A DNA stretch of 64,000 nt from CAZDDB01 sp963843285. GTDB taxonomy: Bacteria; Acidobacteriota; HRBIN11; JAKEFK01. The stretch spans positions 62,001-126,000 of the forward strand of contig CAWJJO010000017.1 of the NCBI GenBank assembly GCA_963843285.1, in the 5' to 3' direction. The stretch's first letter is position 1, and every line of letters starts with the position of its first letter. Position numbers and translations under genes: made by a program. The notes under the pieces are model-generated. The model worked only from the letters and a program-made list of their open reading frames with translations, made no database searches and was not told where the DNA came from. Shown here in pieces: positions 24,602-34,114 of the stretch.

Positions 24602-24626
24602 GGGCGACCACAAGGGTCGCCCCTAC
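24602..24626. repeat. GC hairpin repeat between convergent genes
   Basis: GGGCGACC, loop ACAAG, GGTCGCCC, then CTAC: an eight-base perfect stem in the 30-base gap where the M14 gene and the DUF2911 gene converge. It could terminate transcription from both sides, although no T-run follows. Sequences of this exact type are widespread dispersed repeats in many bacterial genomes. Confidence 0.65.
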
Positions 24627-24631
24627 GGTTA

Positions 24632-25804
24632 TCAATTGATATCTTTCCCTTGTTCCAGAGTCTTGATTTGATTCTGAACGTTCACGCGATTTGCTTCGTC
24701 AGGAGCTTGCTTTAACGCGAGCTGGGCGTGTTTCAACGCCTCCTTGAAATTTCCCTGCGCGGAATAACTTCTCATCAGGCCAACTTCTGTCGGCCACACG
24801 CCGGGAAAGCGTTTTGCGTTGAGCTCAAATGTTTTGATCGCTTCCTGCGTCTTTTTCTGTGCCAGTAGGCTTCGCGCATAGAGGTGAAGATCCAGCGGCC
24901 GGGCGGTAGGATGATTTAGCGCCTGATCCAGCGTTTTGGCGGACTCAGCCGTCTGACCGTTGGCTTCCTGTAACTGGCTGAGCGTAACCAGAGTATTGAA
25001 ATTTTCCTGACCGATTCCGGGTTTGCTAACCGCCATTTTTGCCCACTGCAATCCAAGATCAAGATGACTCTTTGACAGCAGACAATATTCAGCTGCCGCT
25101 TCCCAATTTTCCCAGTTGAAACCAGGATCTCTCCGCAGTTCTTGTGAAATGTAATCTACATAGATGTCCGTTATGTTATCTGCCGTAATCGTCCAGGGGA
25201 GTTGCAGATCTTCCCATTTCACCGCCGCTGTAGCCTTTGTTGTGTCTCGATCAGTAAACTCGTAAGAAAGCCATTCATGATATTCGCTCTTTTCCGGTTT
25301 TGCCGTGACTCGCAACGCATCCTCTTTCTGGTCATACGTAAAACTTCCCCACGATGTCGAATTGTTCGAAAAAATGATCGTCCATTCGGTTTCACCAGGT
25401 AAAAAGTGAAGGCCGTAGGAACCTGCTTTCAACAGTTGCCCTTGAATCTTCACATCATGTGAAACACTAAATACCGTATTTTCGTTTGCTCCGCCTCTCC
25501 ACGGGCATTGATCGCCGCAGGTGCCGAATCCGAGATTGGACATTCCGTAAGGTACGAGCGTTCCCCAAATTTTTCCGCGGCGGTCCGATCCGTCAGGCGC
25601 ATGTACATTCGGACTGTGATAGTCGATCGTGATCCGAACCGGCCCGATGAATTGCGTAACGATCGCGTGCTGATTATCACCGCTCGGCGGCAGCGTGAGT
25701 CCGCCCCAAACCCGGTTGATGTTGTCAAACTGAGCGATCGCGGAACCGCTGACGCCTAGAACAAGTAGAATCGAGACAATGAAAACCGGAATACGATGTG
25801 TCAT
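24632..25804 (-). CDS. DUF2911-TPR secreted protein
   Basis: 390 residues from ATG 25804 with GGAGGACT upstream; signal peptide MTHRIPVFIVSILLVLGVSGSAIA. Residues about 40-200 form a DUF2911 domain (VRITIDYHSPNV, RRGKIWGTLVPYG, SYGLHFLPGETEWTIIFSN). The C-terminal half holds TPR-like helices (LDLGLQWAKMAV, QEAIKTFELNAKRF, FKEALKHAQLALKQAP). DUF2911 is a secreted beta domain of unknown function, so the role is open. Confidence 0.88.
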   Translation of the reverse strand: MTHRIPVFIVSILLVLGVSGSAIAQFDNINRVWGGLTLPPSGDNQHAIVTQFIGPVRITIDYHSPNVHAPDGSDRRGKIWGTLVPYGMSNLGFGTCGDQCPWRGGANENTVFSVSHDVKIQGQLLKAGSYGLHFLPGETEWTIIFSNNSTSWGSFTYDQKEDALRVTAKPEKSEYHEWLSYEFTDRDTTKATAAVKWEDLQLPWTITADNITDIYVDYISQELRRDPGFNWENWEAAAEYCLLSKSHLDLGLQWAKMAVSKPGIGQENFNTLVTLSQLQEANGQTAESAKTLDQALNHPTARPLDLHLYARSLLAQKKTQEAIKTFELNAKRFPGVWPTEVGLMRSYSAQGNFKEALKHAQLALKQAPDEANRVNVQNQIKTLEQGKDIN

Positions 25805-25966
25805 GGAGTCCTCCTGCGAGTGAAGCCTTTTCATTCTACAGAATGCCGGGCGAATTGCGACACCTGTGACTTGAACGGGTGGTATTGCGGGCTGAAGCGG
25901 ATTTATTGACTTGTCAGATGTGCGGAATATGTTCACAATATAGAGGAAGCCACTCCGGGTGATTTT

Positions 25967-27460
25967 ATGCGTATTTTGCTTCTTTCCATGCCCGATTCTT
26001 TTGAGCATATGCCGGTGGTTGGCATTCGTATGCCAAACGGCGCTCTTTCCTCTCTCGCGGGAAACGTCGATCCGCACCACGATGTTGCCATCGCAGATCT
26101 GATTCTTGTACAGGACCGGGTTCGCCAAACTGTCAGCGACCTTGTGCGGAAATATTCCCCGGATGTGGTGGGCCTTTCCGTGATGACGTTCCAGCGAAAG
26201 ACGGCGAAACGGATTATTGCATTGGTGCGGCAGTTGGCGCCGGCGGTAAGGATCGTTGTTGGTGGCTATGATCCGAGCCTTGCAGTGGATGAGTACACTG
26301 CGCCGGAAGAGGGAGTAGATTTTGTGATCCGCGGAGAAGGAGAGATCACCTTTCGGGAATTACTTCGCGCGCTGGAAGGTTCAAAGGATTTTTCCGCGAT
26401 TCGAGGTCTCTCTTATCGATCCAGTTCTGTTTTTCACCACAATCCGGAGCGGCCGATCAGCGGTCTGAATGACGGTCAAGTACGTCCGCCAGACCGGAAT
26501 GCGCGCGTGTTGTCGGGTTATGAATTCCTGGGAAATCCAGTCGATGTCATCGAAACATCGCGAGGTTGTACTTACGATTGCAGTTTTTGTTCCATCATTG
26601 AGATGAGAGGACGAAATTTCTTTACGTATTCGTACGCCCGCGTGTTGGACGATATTCGTGATGCCTATTCTCACGGAGCTCGCTCGATCTTTTTTGTGGA
26701 TGATAATATCGGTCTGAACGTCCAACGCCTGGAGGGGCTTTGCCAGGCGATCATCGATGCGAAGCTGAATGGAATCGAATATCTGGTGCAGGCAATGACT
26801 TCGTCGATCGCCAACCATGGAGATACCTTAATTCCATTGATGGCCAGGGCGGGTTTTCGATATATTTTCCTGGGAATCGAGAATATCTTAGAAGAGGATC
26901 TGGCATTTCTGAAGGCTTCTTCAAAGAATTCAAAACGCGAGAGCGGCAAACGCACAGGCAACGCAACTCTTCAGGCGATCGACCAGGTGCATCGTCATCA
27001 CATGTATGTAGTCGGCGGCTTGATCGTGGGAAACCCGGATGACACTGAAAGTTCTATCGTGACCAATCTGGAATTTGCAAAGCGCCACATCGATTATCCA
27101 TACATTCAGCACCCCACACCGTATCCGCGTACGCCAATGACAAAAGACTTTGAAGAGAAGGGCCTGATCGCCAGCCGGGCGCTCGAAGAGTACGACGGCA
27201 CAACCGCGGTTGTACGAACGAAGCATCTGCTTCCGCAAGACATCGAGTTTCTGCGCTGGCGGGCCGAACGCTGGATCAAGTTGCGTCATTCGCTGGCTGT
27301 GCTTCGTGATCGTCCGAAGTTTATCTTGCGAAATGGTGTCCGGATGTTGCGGTTTACATTTCGTGGAAGCACCTGGCGCACGTTCCTGGGGCTGGAGGAT
27401 GAACGCAAAGCCTTTGCCCGTTATCGCGCTCTCCGCGCGCAGGAACGGAACTACGTGTAA
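25967..27460 (+). CDS. B12-binding-type radical SAM protein
   Basis: 497 residues. The N-terminal part matches the cobalamin-binding (B12-like) Rossmann domain used by this class (YSPDVVGLSVMTFQ, RIVVGGYDPSLA, DFVIRGEGEITFRELL). The radical SAM core follows with the [4Fe-4S] motif CTYDCSFC at about 201, then IFFVDDNIGLN and FIFLGIEN-like YIFLGIENI. Usually such proteins methylate or rearrange unreactive carbons or act in lipid or cofactor pathways. A C-terminal basic helical tail is present. Substrate unknown; no partner genes beyond the downstream kinase. Confidence 0.9.
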   Translation: MRILLLSMPDSFEHMPVVGIRMPNGALSSLAGNVDPHHDVAIADLILVQDRVRQTVSDLVRKYSPDVVGLSVMTFQRKTAKRIIALVRQLAPAVRIVVGGYDPSLAVDEYTAPEEGVDFVIRGEGEITFRELLRALEGSKDFSAIRGLSYRSSSVFHHNPERPISGLNDGQVRPPDRNARVLSGYEFLGNPVDVIETSRGCTYDCSFCSIIEMRGRNFFTYSYARVLDDIRDAYSHGARSIFFVDDNIGLNVQRLEGLCQAIIDAKLNGIEYLVQAMTSSIANHGDTLIPLMARAGFRYIFLGIENILEEDLAFLKASSKNSKRESGKRTGNATLQAIDQVHRHHMYVVGGLIVGNPDDTESSIVTNLEFAKRHIDYPYIQHPTPYPRTPMTKDFEEKGLIASRALEEYDGTTAVVRTKHLLPQDIEFLRWRAERWIKLRHSLAVLRDRPKFILRNGVRMLRFTFRGSTWRTFLGLEDERKAFARYRALRAQERNYV

Positions 27461-27566
27461 CCTTCCCCTGTGATAGAATCCGTTTGATGCCTGTCGTCGG
27501 ATTGACCCACACGTATGATCCAATGCAAACAGGTTCTCGTCGTCGCCCCAACTTTTCAGAACAGCA

Positions 27567-30167
27567 ATGAATCTGAATTCCGGACAGCAGTTTGGCAGTT
27601 ACGAAATCATCAAAATGCTGGGTCACGGAGGAATGGGGGAAGTATATCTTGCCAAAGACATACGATTAAACCGGCAAGTTGCGATCAAAGTACTGTCTCT
27701 CGAACTCGCGGAAAATAAGGAACAGCTTGCCCGTTTCCGAAAGGAGGCAGGGTTTGCCGCGAGTTTGAATCATCCAAATATCTGCACGATTTATGAGACG
27801 GGAGAAGTCGATGGCCGCACCTACATCTGCATGGAATATGTGGAGGGGAAGACCCTGCGTGACCGAATTGCGGGGGAGCCGATGTCATTGCATGAGGTGC
27901 TGGATATCTCGATACAGATTGCGGATGCGCTGGAAGAAGCGCGCAAGAAAAACATTGTCCATCGGGACATCAAACCGGTAAATATTCTGTTGACTGCTCG
28001 AAATCAAGCAAAGATTCTGGATTTCGGACTTGCGAAACAAATTCGCACGCCCGGTAGTTCCGATTTGAGCGGGGCGGCTACGGAATCATCTATCACTGAA
28101 GCCGGCGCCGTTCGGGGAACTGTCGCTTACATGTCTCCCGAACAAGCTTTAGGAAGACCGGTGGATCCCCGCAGTGATATTTTTGCTTTCGGTGTTGTCC
28201 TGTATCAGATGTTGACCGGCCGCCTGCCGTTTTCAGGAACATCGACTACCGAAGTGCTCGATGCCATCCTGCATAAAACGCCGGCGCCCGTAGCTCGCTT
28301 CAATGATGCGGTTCCGCAGGATCTGGTGCGTGTCTTGAACAAGATGGTGGAAAAAGATCCTGACACCCGCTATCAATCTGTACACGAAGTGTGGGTTGAT
28401 TTGCGACGGATCAGGGGTGAAAGCACCGCCAAAGGTGTGATCCCCTCCGAATGGCTGGAGCAACGTCCGTGGTTTCGGAGTCGTTCCGCGATGATTGCGG
28501 CGATTCTGATTCTGGCTTGTGCGATCGGCGCATCCATTTATTTTTTGCGCAAGCCTGTTTCAAATGATGTTGCAGGGGCGCCCTCCAAAGTGGCGCCGGT
28601 TTCGATCGCTGTGCTGCTGTTTCAATACAACGGACAGGACCCGGCGCACCAGTATCTGGGCACGCTCATGACCGATGGATTGATCGCGTGCCTCCAGCCT
28701 GTTCCGGGAATCGCGATCGCCCCCTACGCCAACGTTCGTGAAATCAAGAGCACTGATTCGATGAAAGAGGTGGCGCGTGACCTCGGTGTCCGCTGGATTG
28801 TTCGGGGTTCCGTTTCTGTAAAGAACGAGGATGTTGAAATTATGCTGGAACTGATATCTTCGGAAGGTTCTCCCGTGTGGAAACAGACTTTGAGCGGACG
28901 TCCGGTTGCTGCTCTGGATCTGGCAAAGAAGAATATTCTGGATGCCCTTCATTTGGATGGCACGGCAACAAAGGAGATCGAACAGCTTCGAACGCCGAAT
29001 TTGGATGCATACCGGAAGTATCTGGAAGCGCGTAATCGTCAGGAAGGCTGGGACGTGGAAAGCAATCTGGATGACGCAATCGCTTTATATCGAGAGGCGC
29101 TTGCTCTGGACCCGGACTTTGCGGCAGCTCGCGCCGGGCTGGCAACGGCATTGATCGGTCAGTTTCACAAAAAGCGCCAACCCGCTCTCTTGTCTTCAGC
29201 AAGTGAGGAGGCGCAACGAGCAGTTGGATTGGATCCGAACTTACCGGAGGCACTTCTGGCTTACGGAATGGTTCAGGTACAAAGCGGAAGGTCGGTCGAA
29301 GCGAGTGATGCGTTTTCCAGGGCGCTCAAACTTGCTCCCGGCGATGATGCCGCTTGCCGAAGTCTGGCGGACATGTATTCGTCTCTTGGAAGAAATAATG
29401 AGGCAAGACAAATGTATCAGCAAGCCATCGATCTACGTCCTGATTACTGGATGAACCACTATGTTCTTGGCACATTTGAATGGCAATACGCCGGCGATCT
29501 GAAGGCTGCTCGTCTGCATTTGGATAAGGCAGGCCAGCTGCATCCCGAAGGGTATGCGCCTCTTGTAATGATCGGGAATTTTTACCTGACCCAGGGAAAT
29601 CTTCAGGAAGCAGAAGTGTACTATCGTAAGTCGTTGGAGCTGAGTTCAAATCCGTATGCATACAACAACCTTGGGCTCGTACATTATTACAGGGGACAGT
29701 ATGAACTGGCATTGAGAAACTGGCAGACACTTTTGAAAGAAGCGCCTGACAAACCGCTGTATCGAGCAAATGTTGCGGACGCTCTCCGCCAGCTGGGTAA
29801 GCGTGAGGAAGCGACAACTCATTATCAGGAAGTGATTCGCGCGTTTCGTGATTTGCTAAAAATCAGTCCGGCAGATGATAACACGCGCGCAGGTATGGCC
29901 ATGGCGTTGGCCGCAATCGGAGAATGCAAAGAAGCAACGGACGCAATTCGCGAAGTTCTCTCCCGGCACCCGGAAAGTACCGATCTGGCCATTTACGGAG
30001 CGATCGCCTCCAGCCGTTGCGGCGATTTGAATCTGGCAAAACAAATCGTGCTGAAATCCATCGCCGGCGATAACGTTCTTACGATCCGCTTCGATCCGGA
30101 CTTGGAACCGATCCGAAAAATGCCCGAAGTAGTAGCAGCTTTAAAACGCGCCGGCCTCCCTATCTAG
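27567..30167 (+). CDS. Transmembrane Ser/Thr protein kinase with TolB/FlgO-like domain and TPR repeats
   Basis: 866 residues. Kinase domain motifs: GHGGMGEVYLAKD, VAIK, HRDIKPVN, DFG in ILDFGLAK, SPEQALG. A TM helix (about 310-330, MIAAILILACAIGASIYFL) divides it from a domain typical of kinase sensor parts (VAPVSIAVLLFQYNG, YLGTLMTDGLIACL, ARDLGVRWIVRGSVSV), then about ten TPRs to the end. The TolB_N/FlgO-like segment and TPR tail are characteristic of acidobacterial sensor kinases. Ligand or partner unknown. Confidence 0.92.
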   Translation: MNLNSGQQFGSYEIIKMLGHGGMGEVYLAKDIRLNRQVAIKVLSLELAENKEQLARFRKEAGFAASLNHPNICTIYETGEVDGRTYICMEYVEGKTLRDRIAGEPMSLHEVLDISIQIADALEEARKKNIVHRDIKPVNILLTARNQAKILDFGLAKQIRTPGSSDLSGAATESSITEAGAVRGTVAYMSPEQALGRPVDPRSDIFAFGVVLYQMLTGRLPFSGTSTTEVLDAILHKTPAPVARFNDAVPQDLVRVLNKMVEKDPDTRYQSVHEVWVDLRRIRGESTAKGVIPSEWLEQRPWFRSRSAMIAAILILACAIGASIYFLRKPVSNDVAGAPSKVAPVSIAVLLFQYNGQDPAHQYLGTLMTDGLIACLQPVPGIAIAPYANVREIKSTDSMKEVARDLGVRWIVRGSVSVKNEDVEIMLELISSEGSPVWKQTLSGRPVAALDLAKKNILDALHLDGTATKEIEQLRTPNLDAYRKYLEARNRQEGWDVESNLDDAIALYREALALDPDFAAARAGLATALIGQFHKKRQPALLSSASEEAQRAVGLDPNLPEALLAYGMVQVQSGRSVEASDAFSRALKLAPGDDAACRSLADMYSSLGRNNEARQMYQQAIDLRPDYWMNHYVLGTFEWQYAGDLKAARLHLDKAGQLHPEGYAPLVMIGNFYLTQGNLQEAEVYYRKSLELSSNPYAYNNLGLVHYYRGQYELALRNWQTLLKEAPDKPLYRANVADALRQLGKREEATTHYQEVIRAFRDLLKISPADDNTRAGMAMALAAIGECKEATDAIREVLSRHPESTDLAIYGAIASSRCGDLNLAKQIVLKSIAGDNVLTIRFDPDLEPIRKMPEVVAALKRAGLPI

Positions 30168-30619
30168 GGCTGCGTTTGGGTTTGCGGTGGCGGTGGTTCC
30201 TCTATATGTGGCTTGGGAATCTCAATAATTGGATCAATTACATCGCCTTTGGATTCTGGCTCTTTGCAAGTGATCGTGTAGTGGTAAGTACCATTTCCGG
30301 CGCCAGTCGAGACGTTTAATGAATAGCGCTTGTAATTTGTTACCGGTACCGAGTACGTTGGTCCCCCGGCAAAAGGACTCGTCCCGTCAAAGTAAAAGAT
30401 TACTTCGGTGTTCGGTTTGTCCACAACAATATGCCATATGAACGTATCTCCTCTATCCGCAAAGTTCTTGTTCGGGTGGGCTGGGTCTCCGCTATAGAAA
30501 ATCTTACCTGCCCCGCACTTTACCATGGTGTGTATTTCTTGACCCTGGACGTGAGTAGCTACCAATAGAAGTAAAACCGGCACGGAAGCTAGGATCTTAA
30601 GAACGTTGAGTTTTTTCAT
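30164..30619 (-). CDS. Secreted cysteine-pair protein, paralog A
   Basis: 151 residues from ATG 30619 with a GAGGT site; signal peptide MKKLNVLKILASVPVLLLLVATHVQGQ. The mature domain contains VKCGAGKIFYSGD, NKNFADRGDTFIWHIVVDKPNTEV, GTYHYTITCKEPES and DPIIEIPKP, then a proline-rich tail. The two cysteines could pair in a beta-sandwich. It is clearly related to the gene at 30747 in signal peptide, cysteine positions, TITC motif and DPIIE(I/V)PKP ending, and both have the same upstream leader. No known family recognised. Confidence 0.8.
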   Translation of the reverse strand: MKKLNVLKILASVPVLLLLVATHVQGQEIHTMVKCGAGKIFYSGDPAHPNKNFADRGDTFIWHIVVDKPNTEVIFYFDGTSPFAGGPTYSVPVTNYKRYSLNVSTGAGNGTYHYTITCKEPESKGDVIDPIIEIPKPHIEEPPPPQTQTQP

Positions 30620-30621
30620 AT

Positions 30622-30716
30622 TGGGACCTCGGGATTTTGGCCGTGGACATATTGACGATGTCTCCGGCGGTTTGTGTTGAAGTGATTCCCAATTCGACAA
30701 CAGATAGGGCCAGCTT
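30622..30716 (-). promoter_or_regulatory. Duplicated leader, copy A (upstream of paralog A)
   Basis: About 95 bases are shared at roughly 80 percent by eye with 31160-31257, including GCCGTGGACATATT and TGTCTCCGGCGGTTT and a GAAGTGATTCCC block. The relationship of the embedded short reading frames to the gene differs by one base between copies, so the shared part is not coding. It ends with the GAGGT ribosome site before ATG. Confidence 0.7.
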
Positions 30717-30746
30717 TTAAGGGTTGTTGCAGATTTACAGCCTTTA

Positions 30747-31157
30747 TCAGGGCTTGGGAACCTCAATGATCGGATCTATCGAATAAGATGTTGTGCCGTC
30801 ATTGCAAGTGATCGTATAACTATAAGATCCTTCCGCGGCCGGATCCACATCTTCTTTTACGAGCTTTGTTCTCTTTTTTACCTTTATTGTGAAGGAGTTT
30901 TTGTCAAACGGCGAGTCACCTGCGAATTCGAACGTGACTACTGTACCAATTTTCTCCACTGAAATATGCCAGTTGATCCGATCTCCCTTTCCTACAACAT
31001 TCTTCTTTTGATCATCTTCCTGGCTATCAAAGATTCGTTTCTTTGGGTCCGCGTCGCACCGAACAAAGGCATTTGCGGCACCCTGTGCCACGTGGCTGGC
31101 AGTCAGCACTAAGATCGGCACGAAAACAAAAATCACCAGAACATTAAGTTTTTTCAT
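30747..31157 (-). CDS. Secreted cysteine-pair protein, paralog B
   Basis: 136 residues from ATG 31157; signal peptide MKKLNVLVIFVFVPILVLTASHVAQG. It shares the FVRC...RIF, KNVVGKGDRINWHISVEK, FEFAGDSPF, GSYSYTITCND and DPIIEVPKP pattern with paralog A but lacks its proline-rich tail and has a lysine-rich insert (KVKKRTKLVK). The arrangement is tandem with copy A, and the upstream leader was duplicated with it. Confidence 0.8.
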   Translation of the reverse strand: MKKLNVLVIFVFVPILVLTASHVAQGAANAFVRCDADPKKRIFDSQEDDQKKNVVGKGDRINWHISVEKIGTVVTFEFAGDSPFDKNSFTIKVKKRTKLVKEDVDPAAEGSYSYTITCNDGTTSYSIDPIIEVPKP

Positions 31158-31159
31158 AT

Positions 31160-31257
31160 TTGGCACCTCGAGATTTTTAGCCGTGGACATATTATGAATG
31201 TCTCCGGCGGTTTTTGTTGAAGTGATTCCCCACTTTGACAACAGATATTACCAGCTT
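31160..31257 (-). promoter_or_regulatory. Duplicated leader, copy B (upstream of paralog B)
   Basis: The second copy of the shared leader (see 30622-30716). Conservation of a noncoding block this long beyond a simple ribosome site suggests a promoter with a regulator site or an untranslated leader. No riboswitch class is recognised. Confidence 0.65.
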
Positions 31258-31307
31258 AGCGCGGGGAAAGCAGGGAGTCAAATTGTTGGATGCTAGAATA
31301 ACCGGTG

Positions 31308-32134
31308 ATGGGAAAGGACGATCCTCATTACACAAATCTAAAGCAGATCACGATTCTTCTGGTGATCCCCGCTTCGTTGATCGCCGGATATGCGATCAGG
31401 GCATGGATCGCTCCGAAGTTTCCAGCGGGGCTCGGTATGATGGGCGGTTTTCTCATCTTCCTCATTTATGTAATTGCCACGCGAAACCGGGAGTTTGAAA
31501 AAGCTGGAATGAAGCCAAGAAGCACCGGCTTCTCGGCTCAATTGGATCTTGTGAAAGAAAAGTTACGGGAGCGTGCCGGCGAATGGGAACGCGTTTTGAC
31601 GTTCGATCGCAAGATTGAACCACAGCCCGATGAGGCTGTCCTTTACATCGAACGAGTATTGCAAATTGAAAAGCCGGAGGACGCGAAGTTTACAAACATA
31701 GTCGATGCTCTTCAAAATGAAGGAAAACTCATTCAGGCATTGTCGGGATCGGTTCGCTTACCCGAATCCGCTCGTGATCTCAGTCCGGGTGAAGCGGAAG
31801 AGTTAGAACGAGCTATCACTGCCGATAACGGAAGGCCGATCAGATCAACGGTGGAAAGAGATGTCGAACGTCATATTCAAATTCTGCGATCGACGGCCTC
31901 CGCACTGGAAACCCGTGCTTCAGAAGTGCGTGCAAGGGGGGTATCTACCGATACTCCCCGCTGCAGTTTGCGGGCTGTCTTGGTTTGATCCTGCTTCTAT
32001 TGAGTGGCGGTGGTTATCTCCTGTGGAGATTCTCATTTGCCGGTCACTGGGCGTCTTGGATCGGTTGGGGACTGGTCGTGTTCGGTTTGCTGATGGGTCT
32101 GGTCCTCTACAAAATGCAGACAGAACCGGCATAG
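31308..32134 (+). CDS. Membrane protein with poly-G frameshift at 31936-31941
   Basis: From ATG 31308 (MGKDDPHYTNLKQITILLV) two N-terminal TM helices (ITILLVIPASLIAGYAIRAW, GGFLIFLIYVIA) precede a helical cytosolic region of about 130 residues (LDLVKEKLRERAGEWERVL). The annotated frame ends early at 31988. At a run of six G one added G continues the protein in the next frame (GIYRYSPLQFAGCLGLILLLLSGGGYLLW, then GLLMGLVLYKMQ), giving two more TM helices and TAG at 32134, 275 residues. The hydrophobicity of that continuation is strong evidence for a slipped homopolymer. Family unknown. Confidence 0.72.
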
Positions 32135-32143
32135 GGAATTCAA

Positions 32144-34051
32144 CTACCGATAGCCTTCGGCCTGGAGAGAAAACAGTTCGGCGTACAGACCCTTCCTTGC
32201 AAGTAGCTCCTGATGTGTTCCTTCTTCCACCATTTTCCCTTCATTCAAAACGATGATGCGGTCGGCCATCCGGACTGTAGAGAAACGATGCGAAATGATT
32301 ACAGCCATTTTGCCGGCAATTAGATCTGAGAACCGACTGAAGACTTGATACTCTGCTCGCGCATCGAGCGATGCCGTAGGTTCATCCAAAATTAACACTT
32401 GCGCGTCACGAATGTATGCGCGCGCCAGCGCTACTTTTTGCCATTCCCCGCCCGACAGTTGAACGGCGCCATCAAAGCGATATCCAAGCATCTGACGGTA
32501 CCCTGCGGGCAGACGGGGCAGAAGGGAGTCGGCCAGCGATTTCCTTGCCGATTCAACAATCGGTGACGGCACATCTCCTTCAGCTACCGCAGAATCTGGA
32601 GTTGTACCGGATCCATTTGTCGGCAGATCGACATACGACTTCACCTTATCGATCTCTCCAACGCCGATATTTTCATCGAACCGTAAATCGAACTCCACGT
32701 AATCCTGAAAGATTACACCGGTGGCGCGGCGCACCGATTCCAAATCGTAATCACGCAAATCGATCCCATCCAGGAGAATTCTTCCTTCTGTTGGATCGTA
32801 GAGGCGGGCCAGCAGTTTTGTCATTGTCGTTTTGCCTGCGCCGTTTTCTCCAACCAGGGCGATCCTTTCACCCGGTTGAATGCGAAAGTTTACATGCCGA
32901 ATGGCCCAGCGGTCCGTTCCCGGATAACGAAACCCGACATCTTCAAACGTGAACCCATCGCGAATCGGTCTCGGAACTTCTGGCGCTTCCGGCCGGCTCA
33001 CGATGGTTGGTTGCATCTCCAGAAAATCGAAAAGGTCTTTGAGATACAAGCTTTGTTCGTAAATATCGCTTGCGCCCAACAAAAGACGCTGGATCAGATC
33101 CCGGCTTCGCGCAAAAGATCCGGCGAGAAAAGTCAAAGAGCCGATCGTGATCGATCCGGCCACCGCGCGCAGCAGGATCACTGCATATGCGCCGTAATAA
33201 CCAAGCGTGCCAAGCAATGCAAGAATGCCGGACACGATACTTTTCCGGATTGCGAGCTTTTTGTTTTCTTCAAAGAAACGGTTGGACATATTCCGGAAAC
33301 GCTCCATAATCCAACCGGCCAGACCGAATACTTGCACTTCTTTCGCAGTTTCATCACTCGCGCCCATATAGCGGAGATAATCGAGCTGGCGCCGTTGTGG
33401 AGTCCACCGATAGAAGAGAGAATACTCCAGCGATGCAAAATGCGTTTCACCGATAAAGCTCGGGAAAACGGCAACAAATAGCAGCAGTAGGAGCAAAGGT
33501 GAATACACAAAAAGCGCAGCGCCCAGCGATAGTAAAGTCAGAAAATCTTGCGCAATCGAGAATAAACCTGACAGCAGCACGATTCTGCCGGTTGTTTGTC
33601 TTCGCGCACGTTCCAGTTGATCGTAAAATTTCGGATTCTCAAACTGATACAGATCCAGCTTTGCCGCATGTTCCATTAACCGGAGGCTGGTGCGATTTGA
33701 AAACAGATCGCCCAGCAAGCTTTCAATCAACGTGGAAGCGCGGGCCAGCGCATCCCCTGCAATCACGATGGCGATTTCCAGAACCACAAATTTCCAGAGT
33801 TCAGTGAGATTGGCGGTTCCACTGCGCGCTGCAAGTACGGTATCGATGATCAGTTTTCCCACCCATAATGTGGCCAGCGGGACAAATGCGCGGAGTAGCC
33901 GCAGAAAACCCATCGTGATCGTGTATGTGCGGTGCGTTTGCCACACCATCCGGATCAGCAGTAAAGCGTAACGCGTTGCGACAATCTTCTCCCGCCATCC
34001 AGGAGCCTTCTCTCCACTCCCGCGCGAATTTCGACTAAAAGGATTGGGCAT
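32144..34051 (-). CDS. ABC exporter (fused permease-ATPase)
   Basis: 635 residues, half-size type IV exporter. The N-terminal TM domain has several helices (LRLLRAFVPLATLWVGKLIID, LLSLGAALFVYSPLLLLLLFVAVF, ILALLGTLGYYGAYAVILLRAV). ATPase domain from about 355: Walker A GENGAGKTT, Q-loop IFQDYVEFDLRFDENI, signature LSGGEWQKVALARAY, Walker B VLILDEPTASLD, H-loop IISHR. An insertion after the Q-loop (NGSGTTPDSAVAEGDVPSPIV) is unusual in length. Substrate unknown; as for most such exporters, lipid or peptide. Confidence 0.93.
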   Translation of the reverse strand: MPNPFSRNSRGSGEKAPGWREKIVATRYALLLIRMVWQTHRTYTITMGFLRLLRAFVPLATLWVGKLIIDTVLAARSGTANLTELWKFVVLEIAIVIAGDALARASTLIESLLGDLFSNRTSLRLMEHAAKLDLYQFENPKFYDQLERARRQTTGRIVLLSGLFSIAQDFLTLLSLGAALFVYSPLLLLLLFVAVFPSFIGETHFASLEYSLFYRWTPQRRQLDYLRYMGASDETAKEVQVFGLAGWIMERFRNMSNRFFEENKKLAIRKSIVSGILALLGTLGYYGAYAVILLRAVAGSITIGSLTFLAGSFARSRDLIQRLLLGASDIYEQSLYLKDLFDFLEMQPTIVSRPEAPEVPRPIRDGFTFEDVGFRYPGTDRWAIRHVNFRIQPGERIALVGENGAGKTTMTKLLARLYDPTEGRILLDGIDLRDYDLESVRRATGVIFQDYVEFDLRFDENIGVGEIDKVKSYVDLPTNGSGTTPDSAVAEGDVPSPIVESARKSLADSLLPRLPAGYRQMLGYRFDGAVQLSGGEWQKVALARAYIRDAQVLILDEPTASLDARAEYQVFSRFSDLIAGKMAVIISHRFSTVRMADRIIVLNEGKMVEEGTHQELLARKGLYAELFSLQAEGYR

Positions 34052-34114
34052 AGAATGAGAATAAGAATTCGGGCGACATTCAGCAAAGCAGAGCGAGCAA
34101 TGATCGCGGCCGCG

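Noticed and set aside
31861..32256. 131-residue frame across the poly-G junction
   Set aside because: A third frame without hydrophobic or domain sense; the +1 G frame explains the region.
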